Positions 1 through 7,081 of a stretch of 14,571 nt of DNA are shown here, piece after piece; the stretch's first letter is position 1, and every line of letters starts with the position of its first letter. The notes under the pieces were generated by a model. The model was not told the DNA's origin. It was given only the letters and a program-made list of their open reading frames with translations, and searched no databases. This stretch comes from CBFHWY01 sp965659675 (GTDB lineage Bacteria > Bacteroidota > Bacteroidia > Flavobacteriales_G > Salibacteraceae), in assembly GCA_965659675.1 (NCBI GenBank), contig CBFHWY010000067.1, forward strand, positions 1 through 14,571, written 5' to 3'. A program made the position numbers and the translations under genes.

Positions 1-837
1 GTGAACATCAATTTCGAAGGTATCCCTCTCCTGTACCGAACAAACGATTTTTATCAATGGCCAGGTGGTGACACTTTTGAGAAGCTAAAACAAAAGTCTT
101 TAAAGCATGATCTTCTAATTCTTGGATCATCTAAAGCATATCGAGGCATAAACTGCGAAATGATGGAGCAAAGTTTTGGAGCTAGCTTAAATTTTGGAAC
201 TACAGCTCAAGATATTTGCGGATCATTACACATTTTAAAGTCATATCAACCTGAGATCCAGGCGAAAAAACTCATCATTGAAGTTTCACCTGCATCATTT
301 GAATCAAATGGCTTTGAGTGTGCAGCTAACCTTAATTCTAATGGCGCAGGGCTTAGCTACTTTTTAAATTCAGCATCCTACAAAGACTGGCGATTGGTGA
401 ATTGTTTTGTTGCTTTTAACTTTGATAAAAATGTAGAGAGCTTGTATGAAAAACAAGGCTACCAGAATTGCGGTTCTGTAATGAGTGAAGAAACACTATC
501 AGAACCCTTGGCTGCATCGGTCCACAGTTCATTTGATTGCAGACTTGAGCAGCAGGAGTGCTTCGAAGAATTACTGAAATACCTGGAAAAAGAAGATATT
601 GAGGTATTACTTGTAAGCTTACCAATACCTGAAGAGATCGACCGAAACGAACATGAAGAGTTTGTGAATTACCTCAGAAGGTATAGCTTTCCAGAAGGCA
701 TTCGTTATTTAGATCTCAACAAGCTTGATGAGTTAAAAACTGAGAAACATTTTTATGATCACATTCACTTGAATAGATCAGGGGCGGAAATTCTGAGTGC
801 TGAATTAATAAATAGGTCTAAAAAGTTGTTCAAGTGA
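1..837 (+). CDS. SGNH-hydrolase-like protein (possibly 5'-partial)
   Basis: Probable SGNH/GDSL-fold esterase or acyl-modifying protein of a polysaccharide locus; the substrate is unknown. Seen: a block-I-like stretch LLILGSSKAYRGI near residues 38-50 with Gly-Ser-Ser at 42-44, an NFG at 64-66 where block II/III Gly/Asn would fall, and a C-terminal Asp-x-x-His (D253, H256) in a block-V context. A YRTND...GGDT stretch lies near the N-terminus. There is no signal peptide or membrane helix in the visible part, although relatives often have an N-terminal helix, so the true start may lie upstream. The frame is open to base 1. Alternatively GTG at 1-3 is the start: TGA at 2-4 would then be the stop of an upstream gene, matching the GTGA overlap this gene makes with the next one. 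Fold fairly sure, function unsure. Confidence 0.7.
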   Translation: MNINFEGIPLLYRTNDFYQWPGGDTFEKLKQKSLKHDLLILGSSKAYRGINCEMMEQSFGASLNFGTTAQDICGSLHILKSYQPEIQAKKLIIEVSPASFESNGFECAANLNSNGAGLSYFLNSASYKDWRLVNCFVAFNFDKNVESLYEKQGYQNCGSVMSEETLSEPLAASVHSSFDCRLEQQECFEELLKYLEKEDIEVLLVSLPIPEEIDRNEHEEFVNYLRRYSFPEGIRYLDLNKLDELKTEKHFYDHIHLNRSGAEILSAELINRSKKLFK

Positions 838-2033
838 AAAAACTTGTTTGCTACACCTTAAGTTATCCATACGGAAGAGCTGAACAGTCTTTCCTTCAAC
901 CAGAAATGGAACTGTTGCAAGAGTATTTTGACGAAATCTACCTTGTACCTCTAAGTGCTGACAATAAAAAGGTGTCGCTAAATGAGAAGCTCAAATTAAT
1001 CGACCTGCCTGAAGGCCAGGTATTGGACAAAAAGCTATTCATAAAAAGATTCTTAACGCTTTCCTTTCAAGACTTTAGCAGAAGGCCATTAAAGTTTTTA
1101 AAGATCATTCGCAGCTACATGAGCTACGTAAAAACACTTTGCTTGCATCAACAGAGTTTAGAAAGAGCACTTTACAAACTAGAGCTCACCGGTGAAAACA
1201 CTGTTCACTACTCCTATTGGCTGAACGATTGGGCTACGATCTTATCCGGCATAAGCACTATTCCTTCAAGACTCAAAGTGAGCAGGGCACATGGTTTTGA
1301 TCTCTACGAAGAAAGGAGTCAATATGGCTTCCAACTATTTCGACAATCTCAGTTGGACAAATTCCACAAGGTATTTACTGTTTCAGAAATGGGTAGAAGG
1401 CACCTGGGTAGTATATTTCCCTCCTTTAGTTCAAAAATTGAAGTGGCACGATTGGGGAGTCCTTCATTGAGACATATAGTAGATCGTCAAAGGTCGAATA
1501 CTTACCGCCTGCATAGCTGCTCAAGTTTGATTCCCTTAAAAAGAGTGGATAGGATCATTGAGACCTTGCGGCATTCTAAGTCGAGGATTCATTGGACTCA
1601 TGCGGGTGATGGCCCAGAAAAGCAACAGATATTAGAGCAAGCGAAGATGCTACCTGAACATGTATCCTATGAATTTCTAGGTCATCTGGAATGGAAAGAG
1701 AACCTAAAGTACTATGAGGATAACTGGATCGACCTCTTCATACATTTCAGTAGCTCGGAAGGAATTCCGGTGGCGATTATGGAGGCTCTCAGTGCAGGAA
1801 TACCAGTTATGGCAACAAATGTCGGTGGCGTTCCGGAAATCGTAAATGATCCATTGTTGGTCGCTGAAAATGAAATAGGGGAGAGTTTGGCAAAGAGAAT
1901 AGATAAGCTATTGAGCAGTGGTAAGTCAAGGGAAAGTGTATATCGCGAACAACTTCGCGATTTTTGGAGCAAGAATTACTCAGCTGAAGTGAATTACAAA
2001 AAATTCGCATCGTATCTTCAAAGTTTAATTTAG
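834..2033 (+). CDS. GT4-family glycosyltransferase
   Basis: Cytoplasmic, retaining GT-B glycosyltransferase, probably adding a sugar from a nucleotide donor to a lipid-linked repeat unit. Seen in 399 aa: an N-terminal acceptor domain with HYSYWLNDWA around 125-134 and RAHGFDLYE at 151-159; FTVSEMGRRHL at 181-191; the donor-domain opening SLIPLKRVDRI at 231-241; AGDGPEKQ at 257-264; and the E-x7-E motif EGIPVAIME at 309-317, followed by AGIPV and GGVPEIV. All of these are typical GT4 signatures, and the length is normal. It starts with GTG inside a GTGA overlap with the SGNH-like gene, suggesting translational coupling. A 26-base gap separates it from the next gene. Donor and acceptor cannot be read from the sequence. 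Confidence 0.9.
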   Translation: MKKLVCYTLSYPYGRAEQSFLQPEMELLQEYFDEIYLVPLSADNKKVSLNEKLKLIDLPEGQVLDKKLFIKRFLTLSFQDFSRRPLKFLKIIRSYMSYVKTLCLHQQSLERALYKLELTGENTVHYSYWLNDWATILSGISTIPSRLKVSRAHGFDLYEERSQYGFQLFRQSQLDKFHKVFTVSEMGRRHLGSIFPSFSSKIEVARLGSPSLRHIVDRQRSNTYRLHSCSSLIPLKRVDRIIETLRHSKSRIHWTHAGDGPEKQQILEQAKMLPEHVSYEFLGHLEWKENLKYYEDNWIDLFIHFSSSEGIPVAIMEALSAGIPVMATNVGGVPEIVNDPLLVAENEIGESLAKRIDKLLSSGKSRESVYREQLRDFWSKNYSAEVNYKKFASYLQSLI

Positions 2034-2059
2034 CTCAAGACAATTCACGATTACATCTA

Positions 2060-2722
2060 ATGGCAAATGAACTTATTCTTTTAGTTGCGTATCAGTTCCC
2101 ACCTTGCGGTGGAGCAGGCGTTCAAAGGGTTGTTCAACTTTGCAAGTATTTTCCTGAAAATGGGATTGATCCGCTGGTATTAACCACAAATGAATCAACC
2201 TACCTCAAGGAAAATCGAAAACTGGATGAGAGCCTAAACTCATTTATTCCGTCAGATCAAAAGAAGATTGAAATCTCGAACCCATTTCCATTTAAGCTAA
2301 AGGACGTGCTGCTGAAATTGAAGCTTTATCCAATATTATGGTATGTTTTCTATCCTATTTTATGGGAAGTAGAGTTTAGTTGGGCGATCAGAGTTTGCTT
2401 TTCATTAAGAAAGATCTTTAATGAATATCAAAATAGTATCGTTCTCACGACAAGTGGCCCATTCTCCAGTATTCTGATTGGATTGGTTGCTGCCAAAATT
2501 TTTGGAAAAAAGTGGATCTGTGATCTGCGAGATCCCTTTACTGATGCTTATGCCTGGAACTTTCCTTCAATGCTGCACAATAGAGCTATTAGAAGGGTTG
2601 AGCTGTGGAGTATATCTAAGGCCATGAAGGTGGTAGTTACCAGTGAAGCGACAAAGAATCGCTATGCTGAACTAGGAATATCTGCAGAAAAGATTATGGT
2701 AATTACAAACGGTTATAGTTGA
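2060..2722 (+). CDS. GT4-like glycosyltransferase, N-terminal half (split gene)
   Basis: N-terminal Rossmann-like domain of a GT-B glycosyltransferase. The 220 aa contain FPPCGGAGVQR at 13-23 (the glycine-rich acceptor-domain loop usual in this group), TTSGPFSS at 130-137, ICDLRDPFTD at 153-162, and VVVTSEATKNRY at 191-202. The frame ends at ITNGYS (215-220), the point where complete relatives run through an interdomain linker into the donor-binding domain. That second domain follows at once in another frame, and stop TGA (2720-2722) overlaps its TTG start. The linker of roughly 15-20 residues expected after ITNG is absent. Either the enzyme works as two chains, or a deletion with frameshift broke it. 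A single domain alone would lack the nucleotide-sugar site. Confidence 0.75.
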   Translation: MANELILLVAYQFPPCGGAGVQRVVQLCKYFPENGIDPLVLTTNESTYLKENRKLDESLNSFIPSDQKKIEISNPFPFKLKDVLLKLKLYPILWYVFYPILWEVEFSWAIRVCFSLRKIFNEYQNSIVLTTSGPFSSILIGLVAAKIFGKKWICDLRDPFTDAYAWNFPSMLHNRAIRRVELWSISKAMKVVVTSEATKNRYAELGISAEKIMVITNGYS

Positions 2723-3372
2723 AGCAGATAGTTTATACCGGAACCTTAGATGGATATGATCCTTCACATCCAAAGTATCAACAACGGAGCGGTTTATCCA
2801 AGTATCTTTTGCCTTACAACTCGCAAACCACCAAACCATTTACTCGATCCGGATACTTTCTTTTGAGAGCCATTCGAATGGCTTATTTCAACAACCCCAG
2901 TCTTGACTCTTTGATCCATTTCAATTTCTATGGAAATATAGATAAGGTAAATCAGGACCAGGTAAAGGAATTTGGCATAGAAAAGCTGGTCGATTTTCAT
3001 GGATATTTACCGAAAAAGGAATTAGCAAAACTTGAAAAGAAAGCAGATGGGTTTTTTTTACCGCTCGAAAGTGGTTCTGAAGAGTTTGAGAGACCTCTTT
3101 TTATTCCCGGAAAACTCTTTGAGTACATGAAATGGAAAAAGCCTATACTTTGTCTTGCCCCTGAATCTGATGTCAAGGATATTCTTCGAATGTCTGGCTT
3201 AGGCTTGTGTTTTGACCCTGATGATTCAGACTCAATATGTAAAGGCATCGTTCAAATAGCGGAGACAAAAGATTTACAACAATTAATTAGCCCAAAAAAC
3301 GACTACATTGCTTCCTTTGCATTTGAATCTATTGCTGAGGAATATTCAAGGCTGATTAAGGATAGTCTATGA
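2719..3372 (+). CDS. GT4-like glycosyltransferase, C-terminal donor-binding half (split gene)
   Basis: C-terminal domain of the same GT-B enzyme whose N-terminal half ends at 2722. The 217 aa start with KQIVYTGTLDGY at 2-13, the strand and loop that normally open the second Rossmann domain of these glycosyltransferases. They continue with DFHGYLPKKELAKLEKKADGFFLPL (92-116, key residues H94, G95, Y96) and end in the donor-site region IPGKLFEYMKWKKPIL at 129-144, with E135 in the position of the second conserved Glu. The only usable start is TTG at 2719, because the in-frame TAG at 2716-2718 sits directly before it. Translation would depend on coupling through the TTGA overlap. It ends in an ATGA overlap with the 2-epimerase. 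It could be a functional subunit or a relic of a broken gene. Confidence 0.7.
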   Translation: MKQIVYTGTLDGYDPSHPKYQQRSGLSKYLLPYNSQTTKPFTRSGYFLLRAIRMAYFNNPSLDSLIHFNFYGNIDKVNQDQVKEFGIEKLVDFHGYLPKKELAKLEKKADGFFLPLESGSEEFERPLFIPGKLFEYMKWKKPILCLAPESDVKDILRMSGLGLCFDPDDSDSICKGIVQIAETKDLQQLISPKNDYIASFAFESIAEEYSRLIKDSL

Positions 3373-4457
3373 AAGATATTGTTATTGTAATTGGAACGAG
3401 ACCTAATTTCATCAAGGTAACTCGATTTAAAGGTCTGGCCGAAAAGTTTGGTGTGAATGTGAGAATTATTCACACTGGTCAACATTACGATAAAGAAATG
3501 GCCGATGTCTTTTTTGATCAGTTTGGCTTGCGTCCAGATATATTCTTAAACATCAAATCAGGCAGTCAAATAGAACAAATCGCCCAAATAATGAAAGGTC
3601 TGGAGCGAGAGTTCTCGAGTCAGAGTCCTGATGTGGTTTTAGTTCCGGGCGATGTAAATAGCACCTTTGCTGCGGCTTTTGTTGCACATCGAATGGGTAT
3701 AAAAGTGGGCCACATTGAAAGCGGTTTGAGATCAAGAGACATGGGAATGCCCGAAGAGGTCAATCGAATTCTTACGGATAAAATAACAGACCTTTTTTTT
3801 GTTACAGAAAAAAGCGGAATCGAAAATCTTCGTTCAGAAGGAGTAAACGAATCAAAGATTCATTTTGTAGGGAATACGATGATAGATACCCTTGTTCGAC
3901 ATGAGTCAGAGATTGCAGCATCAGAGGTGCTAGACGAACTGGAAATACATTCACCTTATGCACTAATGACTCTCCATCGACCCTCAAATGTTGATTCCTT
4001 AGAAGCACTTCAAAAAAGTCTGGAGGTCATTAAAAGGGTGGCGGAAAAGTTGAACTTGGTTCTACCATTGCATCCAAGAACCAAAAAGTCACTGAAGAAA
4101 TATGACCTTCTGAACACCTTGGAAGCTAATTCAAATATAAAGCTCGTTGGTCCTCTTGGGTATTTCGATTTTCAAGCCCTGGTAAAAGATGCCAAATTTG
4201 TCATTACAGATAGTGGTGGCATCCAGGAGGAAACTACATTTCGCCAGGTTCCATGTATTACCTTGAGGAATAATACAGAACGACCGATCACGGTTGAGCT
4301 AGGTTCTAATGAGTTGATGAAGATGGACCCATCTTTAGTTGAGCAGGCGGTAGACTCAATTCTTAATGGAACATGGAAAAGCTCTGAAGTTCCAGAAAAT
4401 TGGGATGGTCAATCAACAGAGCGAATTCTGGATGTGATCAGAAATGATCTGAGTTAG
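3369..4457 (+). CDS. wecB: Non-hydrolysing UDP-GlcNAc 2-epimerase (WecB/WbpI family)
   Basis: Converts UDP-GlcNAc to UDP-ManNAc, or, if WbpI/WlbD-like, UDP-GlcNAc(3NAc)A to its manno form, in the cytoplasm. The 362 aa are full length for the family. Seen in order: VIGTRPNFIK at 7-16 with R11; HTGQHYD at 35-41; GDVNST at 94-99 with D95; GHIESGLRS at 114-122 with E117; MPEEVNR at 127-133; GNTMID; LHRPSN at 202-207 with H203; LHPRTK; TDSGGIQEET at 280-289; and TERP at 303-306. D95, E117, the E129/E130 pair and H203 correspond to the catalytic set described for E. coli WecB. The start ATG lies in an ATGA overlap with the preceding gene. The WbpB/D/E-like trio on the other strand makes the WbpI role plausible, but the sequence alone does not decide it. 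The symbol is family-level. Confidence 0.93.
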   Translation: MKDIVIVIGTRPNFIKVTRFKGLAEKFGVNVRIIHTGQHYDKEMADVFFDQFGLRPDIFLNIKSGSQIEQIAQIMKGLEREFSSQSPDVVLVPGDVNSTFAAAFVAHRMGIKVGHIESGLRSRDMGMPEEVNRILTDKITDLFFVTEKSGIENLRSEGVNESKIHFVGNTMIDTLVRHESEIAASEVLDELEIHSPYALMTLHRPSNVDSLEALQKSLEVIKRVAEKLNLVLPLHPRTKKSLKKYDLLNTLEANSNIKLVGPLGYFDFQALVKDAKFVITDSGGIQEETTFRQVPCITLRNNTERPITVELGSNELMKMDPSLVEQAVDSILNGTWKSSEVPENWDGQSTERILDVIRNDLS

Positions 4458-4505
4458 TTTTAGAACCTCTATCAAGCATATCTTTGCAATGCTATTGACA
4501 CTATC

Positions 4506-5471
4506 ATGGAAAACTCTTACTTTAATGAAATTAAAGCCCTATCAGCCAAAATTCCTGATCGCAGAGCATTTCATTTGGCATGTGAGCCAGTTTTTAAAAA
4601 GATGCGTGACGATCAGTCTTTTTTTGATCAGGTTGTTGAGCAAAATTTAAGGGATCAAAACTTTCTTGAGCAACAATGGTCGCTGTACAACATTCCATAT
4701 CTATACATTGGAGAGACCAATGATTTTATTCTAAAATATCATCTCTTTGTCCCTTTAGAATCTAAGGAAAAAGGTATTGCCGCAGCATGTATTCATCATC
4801 ATACAAACTACTATTTGAGCTCAACGGCAGTTTATGGGCCGGGTTATGAGTCTTTTTTGTTTGACCGCTTTCCGGAGGTAGACGAAAAAACATTAGAGGT
4901 TGATTTGAAAATCACCAAGAAGTTCACCCAACAAGATTGGCCTATTTCAAGGGTTGATTCCTGGGAGCCACATCTGGTTTTTAACCCTGATTCTTTATCT
5001 GCAACCTTAGTGATGTGGACACCTGATAAAAAGCGAAAGACAGATAGTTTACGCCATAACCCAATTCTGAAAAAGCTGAAGAAACCACTATTGTCTGTGA
5101 TTCATAGTCTGAATTTGCAGAGGGGGTTGGGAGTTTCAGAAAAGAAAACCTACCAATATTATCCAGGAAAGGACACCTTTTTGGCGATCGATGAAGATGA
5201 ATATTTTGAGCCAACAAGGAAGGCAATTGGTCCAGAGGTTGACGACTACTCAGTCAAGACAATTGTTGGCTTCATTCAAAGAATGAATTTTAAGAATGAT
5301 TCATTTATTGACGAATTACTAGAAAACCCTTCTTTACCGAAAACATATCAAAAATACCTTCTCATGCTCCGAAATGGAGAGCCCATAGGTGATACATTTG
5401 CTAAATCAGAGATAAACATCCCTCAAAAAAGATTTACGAAAAGCGATGTTCTTAGTTTAGTAGCTGAATAA
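4506..5471 (+). CDS. Unrecognised protein with cupin-like histidine motifs
   Basis: I do not recognise this 321-aa protein by name. Seen: an alpha-helical, charged N-terminal part (1-60); a probable beta-rich centre with IHHHTNYYLS at 96-105 (three consecutive histidines, 97-99) followed by YGPGYESFLF at 110-119; and SWEPHLVFN at 152-160, which contains H156-x3-N160. Together H-x-H and the later H-x3-N resemble the two metal-binding motifs of the cupin superfamily. The canonical first-motif Glu and the P-x-G of motif 2 are not clear, so this is an inference. There is no signal peptide or membrane helix, so it is presumably cytoplasmic. It lies 48 bases after the epimerase and 5 bases before the next glycosyltransferase, hence probably the same operon. 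A sugar isomerase/epimerase or a dioxygenase-like role is possible but unproven. Confidence 0.75.
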   Translation: MENSYFNEIKALSAKIPDRRAFHLACEPVFKKMRDDQSFFDQVVEQNLRDQNFLEQQWSLYNIPYLYIGETNDFILKYHLFVPLESKEKGIAAACIHHHTNYYLSSTAVYGPGYESFLFDRFPEVDEKTLEVDLKITKKFTQQDWPISRVDSWEPHLVFNPDSLSATLVMWTPDKKRKTDSLRHNPILKKLKKPLLSVIHSLNLQRGLGVSEKKTYQYYPGKDTFLAIDEDEYFEPTRKAIGPEVDDYSVKTIVGFIQRMNFKNDSFIDELLENPSLPKTYQKYLLMLRNGEPIGDTFAKSEINIPQKRFTKSDVLSLVAE

Positions 5472-5476
5472 GAACC

Positions 5477-6625
5477 ATGCTCTACATTACATTATTGGAT
5501 CAGTTTCATCCTGGAATCTATAAGTCTCAGGTAATTGATGTTTGCAAATACCTTAAAGATAAAAGTTCCAAGCCCCTTCGTTTGATACCCTTCTTATCTA
5601 TTCGAGAGATCCAAAGGTCTGATAATCATAAGAAGATAAAGGAACTTTATTCAGACTCTCAGGTATTACCTGCATTTCCGGGACTGGCAAAGTACAGACT
5701 TACTGCCGTTTTCCTGGCTGTCTACCTTTTGTTCACTGGTGAACGAAAGATCATCGCCAGAAATGCCTTTGCTGCAACAATTGCCTTAACATTGAAAAGT
5801 TGGGGGCTTGTTACAAAATTAGTCATAGACGTTAGGAGTTCACTGACAGCGGAGATCAATGAATACGATTCATTTCCAAATGAACGTTTGAGAAAAGAAA
5901 TAGCGGAAACGGAGAAGAAAGCAATTTTAAATGCGGATTTTCGGATTGCTGTTTCTCAGTCGATGGTTGATCATTGGAGAGTTGAGTATGGGTATGAAGG
6001 TAACCATCATGTGATCATACCTTGTACTTTGAACAGGGCTGTATTTGAGGATCATAGATTAGATCAGGATGAAATTAGAACGCAAAGAAGAGAGCTTGGG
6101 TTTTCGGATGAAGATATCATTTTGATTTTTTCTGGATCTTCCGCACCCTGGCAAGGCAAAGTACTTAAAGAACAAGTGCTGAATCATTATTTGGAACAAG
6201 AACGACACCATGTTGTTTTCCTTTCCAAGCCAAACAAACTGATTGAGGAGCTGAGCAAAAAATTCCCTCATCAAGTAAGGCGTTTTTGGCTTAAACACGA
6301 GCAGGTTTCAGACTTTCTCCAGATAGGAGATTATGGCTTGCTTTTGCGCGAGCAAAGTATAACCAATAAAGTCGCATCGCCTGCAAAGTTTGCAGAGTAT
6401 ATTGCAGCTGGTCTCAAGGTGCTAATTAGCCAAAATTTGGGTGACTTTTCTGAACTTGTAAAAACAGAGAACCTGGGACACTTAGTTGAAGAAAATCAGG
6501 ATTTTCCAAATTTGAGTAATACCAATTTTGAAGAGAAAAAGAGGTTAAATAGAATAGCTCTGGAGCGATTCAGTAAAGACCATTATGAAAATGAGTACAG
6601 ATCAGTTTTATTAGCTATTGAATAG
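5477..6625 (+). CDS. GT-B glycosyltransferase (GT4-like, divergent)
   Basis: Probable cytoplasmic glycosyltransferase of the same polysaccharide operon, 382 aa. Seen: ITLLDQFHPGIYKSQV at 4-19 with the glycine-containing N-terminal loop; VIDVRSSL at 116-123; ADFRIAVSQSMVDHW at 153-167, the usual helix-strand before the domain linker; IFSGSSAPWQGK at 217-228 opening the donor domain; and LLLREQSITNKVASPAKFAEYIAAGLKVLIS at 288-318, with E307 in the donor-binding helix. The first Glu of E-x7-E is not conserved in the classic spacing, so it is a divergent GT4-type member. It is the last gene of the plus-strand operon, and its TAG stop is followed directly by the stretch carrying the insertion-sequence relic. 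Fold confident, sugar specificity unknown. Confidence 0.82.
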   Translation: MLYITLLDQFHPGIYKSQVIDVCKYLKDKSSKPLRLIPFLSIREIQRSDNHKKIKELYSDSQVLPAFPGLAKYRLTAVFLAVYLLFTGERKIIARNAFAATIALTLKSWGLVTKLVIDVRSSLTAEINEYDSFPNERLRKEIAETEKKAILNADFRIAVSQSMVDHWRVEYGYEGNHHVIIPCTLNRAVFEDHRLDQDEIRTQRRELGFSDEDIILIFSGSSAPWQGKVLKEQVLNHYLEQERHHVVFLSKPNKLIEELSKKFPHQVRRFWLKHEQVSDFLQIGDYGLLLREQSITNKVASPAKFAEYIAAGLKVLISQNLGDFSELVKTENLGHLVEENQDFPNLSNTNFEEKKRLNRIALERFSKDHYENEYRSVLLAIE

Positions 6626-6650
6626 TGTAGCCTGTTCCTTTTTGTAGCCT
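6626..6650 (+). repeat. Short direct repeat TGTAGCCT (two copies)
   Basis: TGTAGCCT occurs at 6626-6633, immediately after the stop codon of the glycosyltransferase, and again at 6643-6650. A related TTTTTGTAGC recurs near 6945-6954. IS3-family ends often begin with TG, so the left end of the lost element may lie here, but no matching right-hand inverted copy was found. Confidence 0.4.
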
Positions 6651-6664
6651 TCTCTAAAAATCCG

Positions 6665-6705
6665 ACAGTTTAAAAAGTTAGTAAAAAGCGATAATTTTAA
6701 ACTGT
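6665..6705. repeat. Perfect 11-bp inverted repeat upstream of the orfA relic
   Basis: ACAGTTTAAAA at 6665-6675 is mirrored exactly by TTTTAAACTGT at 6695-6705, with a 19-base loop. The right arm ends 5 bases before the relic's ATG at 6711. There is no T-run after it, so it is not a classic terminator for the upstream operon. It may be part of the insertion sequence, for example a hairpin limiting transposase expression by read-through transcripts, or an operator. Confidence 0.6.
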
Positions 6706-6710
6706 AGAAA

Positions 6711-6921
6711 ATGAAGAAGACTAGATATAAAGAGAGCCAGATCACACAGATATTGAAGGAGTATGAAACGAGCAAAAAGGCGAAAGATATTTGCCGGGAG
6801 CGAGGAATTAGTGATGCCACCCTTTACCATGAGGACTCGGGGGAAGAATTATTCTGGGATGGACAAGGTCCAGTTAAAGAAGCTTAAGGAGCTAGAGGAA
6901 GAGAACACGCTTCATTTATAG
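6711..6921 (+). pseudogene. IS3-family transposase OrfA relic (frameshifted, truncated)
   Basis: Broken remnant of the DNA-binding OrfA of an IS3-family element. From ATG 6711 the frame reads MKKTRYKESQITQILKEYE, then a region with DICRERGISDATLYH ending at residue 40. This is the helix-turn-helix (HTH_Tnp_1-type) N-terminus of OrfA. After CAT at 6828-6830 the frame is lost: the original runs on to TAA at 6885-6887 as nonsense, while the frame starting at AGG 6832 resumes as RTRGKNYSGMDKVQLKKLKE and then LEEENTLHL, the leucine-zipper-like part, stopping at TAG 6919-6921. The tryptophan codon expected between H and R (as in YHWR) is represented by a lone G, consistent with a 2-base loss. Nothing resembling OrfB follows. 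It is not functional. Confidence 0.82.
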
Positions 6922-7081
6922 GGAAGGCTGCAAAAGCCTGAGCTTTTTTGTAGCTGCTTTTGTTTCTCTGTCCTAAATAGGTGCCTTAAGCACTCCAGAA
7001 GCAGATGGAAAGGTTTAGAAGTTGAAGGTATATGTTCGATTGTACGGAAATAGATGTTTCAGAGACAATCTTTTCTGAACT
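6922..7081. other. Remaining non-coding part of the convergent junction
   Basis: Beyond the hairpin cluster I see no gene here. GTGCCTTAAGCAC (about 6981-6993) can form a short stem. An ATG-started frame from 7032 runs into the antisense of the aminotransferase and has no recognisable domain. No OrfB sequence could be recognised, so most of the original insertion sequence appears to be lost. Confidence 0.5.
6925..6968. terminator. Candidate bidirectional terminator between convergent operons
   Basis: Several overlapping hairpins are possible here: AAAAGC at 6932-6937 pairs with GCTTTT at 6942-6947 around CTGA, with the T-run continuing to 6949; AGGCT at 6925-6929 pairs with AGCCT at 6935-6939; and CAAAAGC at 6931-6937 pairs with GCTTTTG at 6956-6962, followed by TTTCTC. 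It lies between the plus-strand operon end (6625) and the minus-strand operon end (7082), where terminators for both would be expected. No folding energy was computed. Confidence 0.45.

Noticed and set aside
2711..2724. Programmed -1 frameshift joining the two glycosyltransferase halves
   Set aside because: The sequence GGTTATAGTTGAAG has no heptameric slippery site or A/T run, so recoding is not supported; start/stop coupling or a mutation explains it better.
6828..6834. Programmed OrfA/OrfB frameshift in the insertion-sequence relic
   Set aside because: The break lies in the middle of OrfA, not near its end, has no slippery run, and removes a conserved codon; it is decay.
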